DNA from: Microbacter sp049976245
GTDB lineage: Bacteria; Bacteroidota; Bacteroidia; Bacteroidales; Paludibacteraceae
NCBI GenBank assembly: GCA_049976245.1
Contig: JBMFIQ010000031.1
Span: 1-28,547, forward strand
Direction: 5' to 3'
DNA: 28,547 bases
Shown: one piece after another, positions 16,276 to 25,859 of the stretch
Layout of the letters: every line of letters starts with the position of its first letter
How positions within the stretch are numbered: the stretch's first letter is position 1
The notes under the pieces: generated by a model
Seen by the model: only the letters and a program-made list of their open reading frames with translations
Database searches by the model: none
Told to the model about the DNA's origin: nothing
Program-made: the position numbers and the translations under genes

Positions 16276-18759
16276 TTATAATAACATAGAAATTGGAACA
16301 AAACGATAGCCTTTTTGTTGTAAACCAACAATGAGCTGATCCAATTGATCATAAAACTTATCCGTTCTTCGTCGATCCGTACCCAAATGAGTGAGCAGCA
16401 AAAAACCATTGAGTATGTGCTTTGCCTCAAACTTCAGAATATGATCAAAAATCTGATAGGAAGAACGATATGATTTCATATCGGGCGTGGTATAATCCGC
16501 ATTGGAAGTGGTGCCGGGAGTAAAATCAACCAATGTCACACCCAATTGTTTTGCCCAACTGCTGATTTGTGCATTATAATATTCGAAAGCAGGCAGAAAA
16601 TAGTATGGTTCCTCCAATTTCAATCCGGCTTTTTGCATTGCTTGATAATTGGTTATCAAATCTTTATCAAATGATTCTTGTGTCACAAGGGTGGAATCAC
16701 GCTTTGTCCAATCGGCATAAAGTAAATGCTTGTCGGAATGCGGCCCTAAATAATTACCATCATCTTGCAACTGTTTGGCCATTTTCGGGTGATTGCGATA
16801 AAAATCGCCGGTCAAGAGAAAAGCTCCTTTGATGCCATGTTTTTTCAGTATTTTTCGGATTGTCGCATAGCCATCGTAGAATTCATGTCCCGTAAAAACC
16901 AGGGTAATCATTTTTCGCGTCGTATCACCTTGAATAATGCCGCCTTCGACAATTATATTTTTTGAACCTTCATTTTGAGCTTGAGGATTTGCTAGCGAAG
17001 AGAGGTAATAACACAACGAAGCTGTTCCGTCCATTGTCGGTTCATTCGTCGAATAGTCTGCCCAATCGTCATGATACACCACTCTGTCCGATAGAAATGG
17101 TGCATATTGATCCTCATGCGTCAAATGAACGCCTTTCAAACCGTGAAAAATAGGAGCATAGATGGGGCCATCTACCAAGCCACCATCGATCGAATAATGA
17201 TAGACCGCAGATAAAGCCGAATGAGGATGATGGGGATAATCTCCATATTCCGGTAGCCCGACTACCATACATTTCCCCCAGGGATTACAACCAAACAGCC
17301 AATCCCGTAAAGCCATTTCCATTTCCAGAAAGGTCGTGTCTCCGGTCAGCTGACGATAAAGATGGCATTGCGTTACTGCCGCTACAACCAGATTGTTTGA
17401 ACACCAAATAAAAGGAATACCGTTCATAAAAGGGTCATCGCCTGCACGATTTCTGATGCGCTCCAATCCACTTCGCAGGTTACGGATAAACTCTGCACTC
17501 ACGCGTTTATTCGACTGTGTGGCTAAAAAATAATGCCCCAGATTGATGAACGGATACCATTGATAATGACGTGCTGAATCAGCTCCCATCCAAGGCGTTA
17601 CCGGTTCCATTCGGCCATAATTCACCGCATCATTCAGATAAGATTTTTCACTGGTAGCTCGATACAATTGCGTAGCGGCCAGTTCCATATCGTCCACCCA
17701 ATTATCTTCTTCGTAAAAATAAGGTGACACACAAGGCGCTGTTTGACAAACACCGGGATTGGCAGCTCCTTTTCGATAGGCTGCTTCCGCTTTTTTAGCC
17801 AACTTGACCGCAAATGCTGAATCGTAAGGTGCCAGTAAAGCAGCTCCCAACGAAAAAGCAGAAGCAAATTTACCAAGCGTTGAAGCAAGTCCCGTCGATC
17901 GATTTTTATGTTTGAACAATCCTTCCGGCGTGCCTAAACATCCGTAAACAGGGCGAGACTTCCCTTTTCCCCAACCGTAATCAACCGAATCTTCCGTTGG
18001 CAGTCTGAATGAAGCATGATCCCGATCGTCGGCAACCTGATTATAATAAGTATCGCTATCCGGATTCATTCGTACCAACCAGTCCAATCCCCATTTTGCC
18101 TCATCCAGAATATCCGGGATGCCGTTGCTGTGAGGATTGCCATTGTCATCAAAATGATCGCCAAAAGCTGTTGGGTTTTGTTGATAAGCAAACAACATTT
18201 CAAACACGGCATTGGCCGAAGTGGTTACATATTTCAAATAATCCGATGCGTCGTGCCATCCTCCATACACGGTAATCTTCTCTCCGTTGTGCTTTGAATT
18301 GTAAATCACCACTCCGTCGTCACGATGACACGAATCTTTCAAAAAAGGATTGTAACCAAAACGCTGCTGCCGCATGTATTTCAACAAGAAATCCGCAGCG
18401 TCGTCGTATAAGTTGTCTCCGACACGAAAAACGGGTGAAACCGTTTTGTCAACTTCGATGTAATAAGCGCCCGGTACGGTTACGGCAGAAAAATCAATAC
18501 GTGCTGCTGCGGCAAAAGGTTCAGAAGGATTTTGAACATACATGGGATTCCCGCTATAAATGGCTTTCCCTGTTATTTTGTTCACCACGCGAAATGATGA
18601 CGGTTGATTCGATTCTTGACTTACCCAAACTGCCACTTTCATGTCATGCGGTAAATATCCCAACTGATTGACACGAATCCATTGTTGAGCGTGCAAGGTC
18701 AAAGCCGGGAGACTTATCAACCAAATAAACAACAGAAAGTTTCTTTTTGCATTCATCAT
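16276..18759 (-). CDS. Exported GH9 glycosidase fused to an atypical polysaccharide deacetylase (CE4-like) domain
   Basis: 827 residues from the ATG at 18759 (an alternative ATG is 18756). This start follows the symporter stop by 4 bp and exposes a signal peptide (MMNAKRNFLLFIWLIS to LTLHA). An Ig-like CelD_N domain follows (about 26-115, from WIRVNQLGYLP), then the GH9 (alpha/alpha)6 barrel (about 120-590) with GGWHDASDYLKY (Asp170, Asp173, nucleophile-water activation) and YSTNEPTMDG (Glu573, acid). The C-terminal about 200 residues are NodB/CE4-like: GPHSDKHL keeps the His674/His678 metal motif and LLLTHLG resembles motif 5. However, the usual TFDDG is replaced by VFTGHEF, so the base and metal Asp are absent as such. 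GH9 is mostly cellulase but includes exo-glucosaminidases; in this peptidoglycan context an amino-sugar substrate is possible. Substrate not assigned. Confidence 0.85.
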   Translation of the reverse strand: MMNAKRNFLLFIWLISLPALTLHAQQWIRVNQLGYLPHDMKVAVWVSQESNQPSSFRVVNKITGKAIYSGNPMYVQNPSEPFAAAARIDFSAVTVPGAYYIEVDKTVSPVFRVGDNLYDDAADFLLKYMRQQRFGYNPFLKDSCHRDDGVVIYNSKHNGEKITVYGGWHDASDYLKYVTTSANAVFEMLFAYQQNPTAFGDHFDDNGNPHSNGIPDILDEAKWGLDWLVRMNPDSDTYYNQVADDRDHASFRLPTEDSVDYGWGKGKSRPVYGCLGTPEGLFKHKNRSTGLASTLGKFASAFSLGAALLAPYDSAFAVKLAKKAEAAYRKGAANPGVCQTAPCVSPYFYEEDNWVDDMELAATQLYRATSEKSYLNDAVNYGRMEPVTPWMGADSARHYQWYPFINLGHYFLATQSNKRVSAEFIRNLRSGLERIRNRAGDDPFMNGIPFIWCSNNLVVAAVTQCHLYRQLTGDTTFLEMEMALRDWLFGCNPWGKCMVVGLPEYGDYPHHPHSALSAVYHYSIDGGLVDGPIYAPIFHGLKGVHLTHEDQYAPFLSDRVVYHDDWADYSTNEPTMDGTASLCYYLSSLANPQAQNEGSKNIIVEGGIIQGDTTRKMITLVFTGHEFYDGYATIRKILKKHGIKGAFLLTGDFYRNHPKMAKQLQDDGNYLGPHSDKHLLYADWTKRDSTLVTQESFDKDLITNYQAMQKAGLKLEEPYYFLPAFEYYNAQISSWAKQLGVTLVDFTPGTTSNADYTTPDMKSYRSSYQIFDHILKFEAKHILNGFLLLTHLGTDRRRTDKFYDQLDQLIVGLQQKGYRFVPISMLL

Positions 18760-18763
18760 CCAT

Positions 18764-20245
18764 TTATCTTTGACCTTCTGCAACAGGCACAGGCAGTGCC
18801 GGTTGTCGCAAAAGCCACATTCCCGTAAAAGTAAACAACCCATTGACAATTAACAGCGTGAAACCAAACCCAAAATGAAAGAAAGTTTGACTCAGCCGGT
18901 CGAGTAAAAAACAAAAAAGAGGAGAAAGAACTGCCACGTAAGGCATCCAACGATCCCGCACCTGATGACGAGTCAAAATGCCGAAAAAGAAAAATCCAAG
19001 TAACGGTCCGTAAGTGTATGAAGCCAACTGATAAACCAAATTGATGACAGCTTCGTCGTTCAGCGCATACAACACAAGAATCAGGAAAAAGAACACCACC
19101 GAATAAATGGCATGTGTTCGATATCGAATGGAGAGTTTGCGTTTTTCCGTCAAATCGGTTCGACGATTGAACCCAACAAAATCAACACACCACGAAGTAG
19201 TCAATGAAGTTAATGCTCCTCCGGCGCTTGGATAAGACGAGGATACCAAACCAATTAAGAAAATCACTCCAACCGTAACGCCTAAATAGGATGTAGCCAC
19301 CGTCGGGAAAATCCGATCAACCGCAGAAATCCCCATTGCAGCCATTCCACCGCACTGATTGACATACAATGCCAAGATGGCACCTAAAGTTAAAAACAAG
19401 AGATTGACGGCCAAAATCGTGATGCTGGTTGTCATCATGTTTTTTTGTGAATCTTTCAATGTTTTACAACTCAAATTTTTTTGCATCATCTCCTGATCCA
19501 AACCGGTCATTACAATGGTAATGAAAATGCCGCTGATGAATTGTTTTACAAAATTGGTGGAATGATCCCAGTTAAAATCAAACCATGAGGAATAATGACT
19601 GGAAGTGACAGCGGTCATCATCTCTCCAAAATTCCATTTCATCTGTTTTTGAATCATCAGCACGGCCACTATCACCGCTAAAATCATAAACGTAGTTTGC
19701 AACATATCCGTCCACACGATGGTCTTCACGCCGCCCTTTAAAGTGTAAAGATAAATCAATGCCATAAAAAGAAGCGCAACGACCCAAAAAGGAACCGTAC
19801 CGACAGGCAACAACCCATGTAACACAAAAACTACCAGATAAATACGAACAGAAGCACCCAAAACTCTCGACAAAAGAAAAAAGGAAGCGCCTGTTTTATA
19901 GGTGAAAAAACCGAAACGAGATTCTAAATAGGAATAAATAGAAACAAGATTCATCCTGTAATACAAAGGCAGCAACACAAAAGCCACCACCACATAGCCC
20001 ACCACGAACCCCAACACCATGGGCATGTAATAAAATGATTGATTCATGACATTGCCCGGTACCGAAATCATGGTCACCCCCGAAATAGAAGTTCCCACCA
20101 TGCCGTATGCCACCACAAACCAAGGCGATTTTCGATTACCCTGAAAATAAGAACTATTATCCGCCTTACGCGACGTGTACCACGACACCGCAAACAACAA
20201 CAGTGTGTAAAGAACAAAAACCGTTAACAAGATGGTAAGTGACAT
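18764..20245 (-). CDS. Sodium:solute symporter (SSS family)
   Basis: A 493-residue inner-membrane protein with about 13 hydrophobic helices, from MSLTILLTVFVLYTLLLFAV to the final TLLIVNGLFTFTGMWLL. Family features are the YFQGNRKSPWFVVAYGMVG motif after helix 1, the unwound GTSISGVTMISVPG segment that binds sodium and substrate, and the conserved SSYPSAGGALTSLTTSW region. SSS transporters carry sugars, sialic acid, amino acids and other solutes with sodium. As I recall, the MurNAc transporter MurT of Tannerella forsythia belongs to this class, and with NamZ in the same operon MurNAc or a muropeptide sugar is a reasonable substrate; this is inference. It is separated from susD by a terminator-like hairpin and is followed 4 bp later by the GH9 gene. 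Confidence 0.88.
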   Translation of the reverse strand: MSLTILLTVFVLYTLLLFAVSWYTSRKADNSSYFQGNRKSPWFVVAYGMVGTSISGVTMISVPGNVMNQSFYYMPMVLGFVVGYVVVAFVLLPLYYRMNLVSIYSYLESRFGFFTYKTGASFFLLSRVLGASVRIYLVVFVLHGLLPVGTVPFWVVALLFMALIYLYTLKGGVKTIVWTDMLQTTFMILAVIVAVLMIQKQMKWNFGEMMTAVTSSHYSSWFDFNWDHSTNFVKQFISGIFITIVMTGLDQEMMQKNLSCKTLKDSQKNMMTTSITILAVNLLFLTLGAILALYVNQCGGMAAMGISAVDRIFPTVATSYLGVTVGVIFLIGLVSSSYPSAGGALTSLTTSWCVDFVGFNRRTDLTEKRKLSIRYRTHAIYSVVFFFLILVLYALNDEAVINLVYQLASYTYGPLLGFFFFGILTRHQVRDRWMPYVAVLSPLFCFLLDRLSQTFFHFGFGFTLLIVNGLFTFTGMWLLRQPALPVPVAEGQR

Positions 20246-20319
20246 ATAAAATAAGGATTAAAACAGCAATGGACAAAGGTAAGGAATATCCTTTTTCAGG
20301 CCGTTGACTCATGCACCAT

Positions 20320-20331
20320 TTCATGCATGAA
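20320..20331. repeat. 12-bp palindrome upstream of the symporter gene
   Basis: TTCATGCATGAA is perfectly self-complementary and lies 75 bp before the symporter ATG, with another CATGCA at 20310-20315. Possible operator; no supporting -7 box seen nearby. Confidence 0.3.
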
Positions 20332-20392
20332 AAGAAAAACAGCGGAACAATCTCAAGCTGCATCATTCACAACCCGCTTCATTGTTCCGCTG
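20328..20392 (-). terminator. Intra-operon terminator or attenuator after susD
   Basis: A perfect 12-bp inverted repeat pairs 20340-20351 with 20381-20392 (CAGCGGAACAAT and ATTGTTCCGCTG on the minus strand) around a 29-nt loop. On the minus strand it is followed directly by TTTTTCTTTTC. It lies 52 nt after the susD stop and 95 bp before the symporter start. It could end most susCD transcripts while letting some polymerase read into the enzyme genes, or process the mRNA. Confidence 0.75.
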
Positions 20393-20444
20393 AAAAAAGA
20401 TGCTAAAGAACTATATTTCTAACATTTATAATTCTAACACAAAT

Positions 20445-22175
20445 TTACCATCCTGGATTTTGTGGGAACGGATACCCAAGATTTTGATACAAATTCAATT
20501 GTCCTGTCGGGATTGGATCAAAGTAATTTTTTGGAGTAATTACTACTCGTTTAGCAGCAGTTGTGGCTGAATAAGGAAGAATATACCCTGATGCATCCTG
20601 ACCTCCTGGAGAACCGGCAGTTCCTAATGGTGCCTTAGCTCCTTTGAAAATATCAGGTTTAACAGATGGATTAAGATAAGATATCTTTGCCCAACGCCTC
20701 AAATCCCAATATCTAAAACCATCCATCATTAATTCAACACGACGTTCACGACGAACTTCCCAAAGTAATGGTGAAACATCTGGATCTCTTTTTGGATCAT
20801 TTGGAACATTAGAAACATTCAATGTAGCAACTCCAGCGCGTGCCCTCAACTTATTAATCGTGTTATCAGCAATGGTTTGTGTAAAAACTCCTAATTCAAC
20901 ACAGGCCTCAGCCTCATTCAATAAGACTTCAGGCAACCAGAAAATAGGAGCATCAGTTGGATTGTTAGGCGCCAAAATTTGAGTTTTGGTTAAGGTTGAA
21001 TTATCAAAACGAGAAATACGATATCCGGTTGTTGAAGTAAACCCTAAAGCATTCGGTTTTTTAATGTAACAAAGGATGCTGTCTACGCTTTCCACTAAAC
21101 GTTTATCACGATTCTTAAGCGTAGTTTGACCAATGGATAAATTCGTTGCATTGGGAGTATCACCCATGTATAAAGGGGATAAACTAATAGGTTGTCCATC
21201 ACTACATAAAAAGGCATCAACAGCATCCTTTGTCAAACCTGAGATAATAGTACTACTATTAGTCCAACCAATAACTGAATGAGTTACAATTCCATCCAAA
21301 TACAAACGATAAAGCAATACCTCCTTATTCCCGGTCAAATCAAGAGAACTGTAAACAGTACGATAGTCAGGATTTAAAGAATAAGTACCGGTATTCATCA
21401 CTGCCTCAGCAGCTGTTTTACATTGATTTAAATACGTTGTTGCTCTTGCATTATCCCCAAGTTGATATTTACTGTAAGTCCCTTCATATAAACAAATTCT
21501 AGATTTCAGTGCATTTGCAATATCCTGATTTACGGTATTGACGCCGGTATAGGTATCAGCAACGGATTTAGGATACAACAAAGCTACAGCTTTGTTCAAA
21601 TCACTCAAAACACTATCCATAACAGTATTGCGAGGAGTCCTGGGTCCCCAGATCAATGCGGTATCAGCCAATTGATCCAAGTATTTGTTTTCATAAGGCA
21701 CGTCACCATAACGTCTTGTCAAATCAAAGTATTCCATGGCTCTAAAGAAATAGGCAACACCACGATAATGATTTTTGGCAGTTTCACTTATGGGAACCAC
21801 ACTAATTCGTGTTAATAAAAGATTTGCTAAACGAATGTACGTATAAGGAGTACTCCATGTGTTAGCTGACGCTGGTGCTGCCGTTGGAAAAATGTCAATG
21901 GCATTATTCGCCTGGTCATCTCCAAAAGTTGTAAAATAAAAGTCAGACTCTGCTCCTGCTCCTCCATTGGAACTAATACTGGAAGTTGATCCCGTTCCAA
22001 AACCGTCGAACAACGAATAAAATCCCATGCAGAAAGTTTTTACATTACTTTCACTTGTCCAATAATTATTATCGGTGAATTGCGTTAGAGGCGGTTTATC
22101 AAGCCAGGAATTACAAGATGTAACTAAAAGTAACATGCCAAACGCAATTACTGTTTTGTTAATATATTTTTTCAT
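20445..22175 (-). CDS. SusD/RagB-family outer-membrane lipoprotein
   Basis: Surface lipoprotein that caps the partner SusC channel and captures ligand. 576 residues. I chose the ATG at 22175 because it gives a lipoprotein signal (MKKYINKTVIAFGMLLLVTSC, acylated Cys21) followed by NSWLDKPPLTQFTDNNYW, the usual SusD N-terminus; the frame runs further upstream only into susC. Typical SusD pieces are AYFFRAMEYFDLTRRYGDVPY in the TPR region, LPEVLLNEAEACVELG and VRRERRVELMMDGFRYWDLRRW. The spacing to susC is 22 bp, so the two are cotranscribed. Ligand cannot be read from sequence; the downstream enzymes suggest peptidoglycan fragments rather than a plant or host glycan. Confidence 0.95.
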   Translation of the reverse strand: MKKYINKTVIAFGMLLLVTSCNSWLDKPPLTQFTDNNYWTSESNVKTFCMGFYSLFDGFGTGSTSSISSNGGAGAESDFYFTTFGDDQANNAIDIFPTAAPASANTWSTPYTYIRLANLLLTRISVVPISETAKNHYRGVAYFFRAMEYFDLTRRYGDVPYENKYLDQLADTALIWGPRTPRNTVMDSVLSDLNKAVALLYPKSVADTYTGVNTVNQDIANALKSRICLYEGTYSKYQLGDNARATTYLNQCKTAAEAVMNTGTYSLNPDYRTVYSSLDLTGNKEVLLYRLYLDGIVTHSVIGWTNSSTIISGLTKDAVDAFLCSDGQPISLSPLYMGDTPNATNLSIGQTTLKNRDKRLVESVDSILCYIKKPNALGFTSTTGYRISRFDNSTLTKTQILAPNNPTDAPIFWLPEVLLNEAEACVELGVFTQTIADNTINKLRARAGVATLNVSNVPNDPKRDPDVSPLLWEVRRERRVELMMDGFRYWDLRRWAKISYLNPSVKPDIFKGAKAPLGTAGSPGGQDASGYILPYSATTAAKRVVITPKNYFDPIPTGQLNLYQNLGYPFPQNPGW

Positions 22176-22197
22176 AATTGTATTGTTTTTAAGCAGA

Positions 22198-25100
22198 TTA
22201 TAATGACAATTGTATCCCAAACGAATAAGTCTTCGTGAATGGTGTTGTGGCACCGTATACACTTCCTGTAGGGGAAACATCTGTAATTTCAGGATCGATA
22301 GGAATTTTATTTTGTGCAAAAGTCAAGATATTCATTCCTTCCACATAGATTCTACATTTTGTAAAGCCGGCTTTTCTCATAAGATTACCGGGCAGGGTGT
22401 ACCCAATGGTCAAAGTTTTTAACCTCAAATAAGCCAGATTAAGCAAATATTTGGTTTGCGGATAAAAATTATTCCCAGATATCGATGAGGTGTTACCTGA
22501 CCAAAATGATTCTCCGGAAAAATTCGAAGAATTATTTCCCTGATACGGATTCGGATAAGTTGCATTTACATTCGTAGGAGTCCAATAATCCATTTGATGT
22601 TGAAGAAAAATACTATATCCGCTATATCCGGGAATAGCGATACCTCCGGTTGCCCAATAGTCGCGCTTACCAACACCTTGGAAATAAGCATCCAAATCAA
22701 ATCCTTTCCAATTACCGCCAACACGGAAACTGTATTGATATTGAGGAGTGTTGTTCCCAATCTTTTTCAAGTCTCCATGGTCAGCTAACGTTAAACTTCC
22801 TGCATCAATTTTTCCATCGTTGTTCAAATCAGCATATTTAATATCACCTGGTCCAAAAGCAAAACTACCGGATTGTAATTTGACCTGGCTTGGTGAACTT
22901 GAAACATCCGCAGCATCTTTGAAATAACCAACAGTCTGAAATCCCCAAATATCACCGTATTTCATACCGGAATAATACGTTGTCAATGAATTAGATGGAT
23001 TCCCTCCCCATTTGGTAATTGTTGTAATGTAATTGTTCAATGCGACATTGGCATACAATAAAATACCGTTATGTAGTTGATAGTGATAGTCTAATGCAAC
23101 TTCCCAACCGTTGGTTCTCAAATTACCGACATTGGTACTCGAAGCACTTGTACCAAACACTTGTGGTAAAGTAGTCGAAGCTGAAATCATACCAACATTA
23201 TCACGTTGAAACCAATCAAAAGTCATTCCTAAATTGTCATTTAAAAAACGCATGTCCGTACCAAAATCCAACGTGTTGATTTTTTCCCATGTCAAGGTTG
23301 AAGCTACGGTTTGCGGCATTCCCGTATAGGTAGCTTTGGCACTTCCCACAATCCAATTGTTCTGAGCAGTAGTCATCACAGGAAGGAATCGATTAGCCCC
23401 AACATTTTGGTTGCCAATAGTACCATAGGAAGCCCTGACTTTCCAATCATTTACCACTTGTTTGATTCCTTTGGCAAAATCTTCTTCGGTAATTCTCCAA
23501 CCCAACGATCCTGAAGGGAAGAAAGCCCAACGACCACTGAGCGGGAAATTAGAGGAGCCATCATATCGTCCATCCAATTCAACCAAGTACTTGTTGTTGA
23601 AATCATAATTGATACGGCCAAAATAACCAGCTACGGACCACCAAGTATGTGCAGGAGCATAAGTCGAACTGGTAGAAGTAATAACCGGAGGCGTTGAATT
23701 GGTAACCAAGGCAATTTCTCCCATTGAATTATTCATTAAACCATATCCTTTACTAAATTGTTGCAGAAAAGTCCCTTTTTCGGCATTCAACCCAACCATG
23801 GCTTTAATGGCATGACGGCCAAATCGTTTGTCAAAAGTTAAATAACTATTTGACGTTAATTGTGTGGTAAATGAACTGGTGTAATCAGTTTCATCGTATG
23901 ATGCTCCTGGCAAAGTACTATTGAGAGCCAAACCTCCCGACCAAAAATCCCACAAAGAAACTAAACCTCCTATTTCATGCCTATTGGCATTAATATTCAT
24001 ATAACTGAACTCCGAGCGCAATTTCAAATAAGATGTTAATTTGATGGTAGCAGCAATGTTGATGTTTTGGGTATTCTGACGATAGGTACAATTGTTCGCA
24101 TTGGCTAAATAGCCATTCACATTTCTAAAATAATAAGTAGAGCCGCTGTTTGGATCTGTATAAGTTCCGTACGGAAAATAAGCTCCCCAGCGCCACATGT
24201 AATAAAAATAATCCTGATATGAATAAGGATAATCGTAATTATATTGTCTATTGGTGGTTTTAATATCCAAATTCAACCAATTATTGACATCTGCATTGAT
24301 ACCGGCCATCAAGTTATACTGACTCAGCTTGTCAGGGTGAATCTTTAAAATTCCTTCCTGATAACTGTAAGTTCCTGACACAAAATAAGAAAGTTTGTCG
24401 GTTCCTCCGGAAAATTGTAAATTGTGATTCTCTTGCGGCATTGTTTGATACATAATTTTAATAGGATCCCAGATCCGATAAAAATAAGCCACTCCGTTAA
24501 CCAAATCAAAATCCTGACCTTTCACCATCAAATTGCTTGTTCTGTTTTTTGAATAGTTGGCTTCCCAATTTTGAATACCGGTAATCAACTGAGGAGCTTG
24601 CATGCCAAACATATCAAACCCACTGCCAGCACGAGCAAATGCATTGACCTCCATGTTAATTTCAGCGACAGGATCGGCAGGAAATTGAGGTAATTTGGTG
24701 GGTGTTCCCCATGAAAAATTATCGGAATAATCAATTTTGAATTTGGAATTCTTTTGTCCCGACTTCGTTGTAATTAAAATAACACCATCAGCTGCCCGTG
24801 CTCCAAAAATAGAAGTTGAGGCGGCATCTTTCAAAACACTGATACTGGCAATATTATCGGGACTTACCATCGTGATATCAGGAACAACTACCCCATCAAC
24901 TAAAATCAACGGATTATTTCCGCCGTTGATCGAGACCAAACCACGAATGTTAATGTTAGGAGTTTCCGTAATTGCTCCACCACCATACGTAATTGTCAAT
25001 CCCGGAACATTCCCCTGCAATCCTTTAGCCACATCGGTAAAAGGTTTAGCATTCAAGGATTTCGATACATCGACAGTGGAAACAGCTCCCGTCAAATTCT

Positions 25101-25464
25101 CTTTTCGTTGTGTGCCGTAACCAACCACTACCACATCCTGCATCTGAACATTCGATTCTGCCAATGTGACGTTGATCACTGAACGATTGCCGACTGTCTC
25201 TTCTTTCGGGGTATAACCCATAAACGAAAATTGCAATTTGTTTTCCGGGCTTGCCGAAAGTGAATAATTCCCGTTCACATCGGTAATGGTCCCTACATTC
25301 GACCCGACAATCTTAACCGATGCACCAATAATAGGTTGATTATTGACGTCAACCACTTTCCCTTTAATGATTCGCGTCTGGGCATATCCTCCCGCTACTG
25401 TAAAAAGAGCTAAGAGAATGACCATCCCTAACCGAATCCAATTTTCTTGAATAGTTCTCATCAT
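22198..25464 (-). CDS. SusC/RagA-family TonB-dependent outer-membrane transporter
   Basis: A 22-strand barrel importing oligomers through the outer membrane with energy from TonB-ExbBD. 1088 residues, normal for SusC. Order: signal peptide (about 1-28, ending GGYAQ), carboxypeptidase-regulatory-like domain (about 32-110, VDVNNQPIIGASVKIVG to FSFMGYTPKEE), TonB-box-like DVVVVGYGTQ (about 111-120), plug domain (about 120-240, with INIRGLVSINGGNNPLILVDG and the signature SIFGARAADGVILITTKSG), then the barrel to the C-terminal YSFGIQLSL. There is no N-terminal STN domain, so no direct link to an anti-sigma factor is expected. It is the first gene of the operon, with a strong promoter match about 395 bp upstream. 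ATG at 25464 or 25461 are both possible. Confidence 0.96.
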   Translation of the reverse strand: MMRTIQENWIRLGMVILLALFTVAGGYAQTRIIKGKVVDVNNQPIIGASVKIVGSNVGTITDVNGNYSLSASPENKLQFSFMGYTPKEETVGNRSVINVTLAESNVQMQDVVVVGYGTQRKENLTGAVSTVDVSKSLNAKPFTDVAKGLQGNVPGLTITYGGGAITETPNINIRGLVSINGGNNPLILVDGVVVPDITMVSPDNIASISVLKDAASTSIFGARAADGVILITTKSGQKNSKFKIDYSDNFSWGTPTKLPQFPADPVAEINMEVNAFARAGSGFDMFGMQAPQLITGIQNWEANYSKNRTSNLMVKGQDFDLVNGVAYFYRIWDPIKIMYQTMPQENHNLQFSGGTDKLSYFVSGTYSYQEGILKIHPDKLSQYNLMAGINADVNNWLNLDIKTTNRQYNYDYPYSYQDYFYYMWRWGAYFPYGTYTDPNSGSTYYFRNVNGYLANANNCTYRQNTQNINIAATIKLTSYLKLRSEFSYMNINANRHEIGGLVSLWDFWSGGLALNSTLPGASYDETDYTSSFTTQLTSNSYLTFDKRFGRHAIKAMVGLNAEKGTFLQQFSKGYGLMNNSMGEIALVTNSTPPVITSTSSTYAPAHTWWSVAGYFGRINYDFNNKYLVELDGRYDGSSNFPLSGRWAFFPSGSLGWRITEEDFAKGIKQVVNDWKVRASYGTIGNQNVGANRFLPVMTTAQNNWIVGSAKATYTGMPQTVASTLTWEKINTLDFGTDMRFLNDNLGMTFDWFQRDNVGMISASTTLPQVFGTSASSTNVGNLRTNGWEVALDYHYQLHNGILLYANVALNNYITTITKWGGNPSNSLTTYYSGMKYGDIWGFQTVGYFKDAADVSSSPSQVKLQSGSFAFGPGDIKYADLNNDGKIDAGSLTLADHGDLKKIGNNTPQYQYSFRVGGNWKGFDLDAYFQGVGKRDYWATGGIAIPGYSGYSIFLQHQMDYWTPTNVNATYPNPYQGNNSSNFSGESFWSGNTSSISGNNFYPQTKYLLNLAYLRLKTLTIGYTLPGNLMRKAGFTKCRIYVEGMNILTFAQNKIPIDPEITDVSPTGSVYGATTPFTKTYSFGIQLSL

Positions 25465-25859
25465 AATTTTGAGGATTTAAGGATAAAGAAATGATTAATT
25501 TCGCCTTTTTTTGGCATAACTGATTTGAGGCGAACAAACCAATTATCAAAGTAGAGTTTTGGGAACATCTTACACGTTAACAGGTCAACAAGCCTCTGCT
25601 TCATCTTCGTTTCATCAGGTCGTGTTGGATTCGATCAATGATTAATTTTTGAATAATAACTTAGATTTTATTCTTAATCAGCTCCTTTGAGAATGCCTAT
25701 CAGAAGCCGTTTGGTTCTGAAATATTTCTTATCATCTCTAAACTTTACCTATTAAACAACAACAAACAAGAAACAAGGAAAGAAGTGATTTGAATCTCAA
25801 CACATTAAATGAATGAACTTTAGTTTTAACACATCAGCTTTTGACTACCTTTACCCTGA

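Noticed and set aside
18760..18849. Upstream start for the GH9 gene overlapping the symporter gene
   Set aside because: The added 30 residues are Cys-rich and non-homologous and would hide the signal peptide, which begins at 18759.
22176..22319. Upstream start for SusD inside susC
   Set aside because: It would bury the lipoprotein signal behind 48 residues that are only susC sequence read in another frame. The ATG at 22175 gives a standard SusD start.
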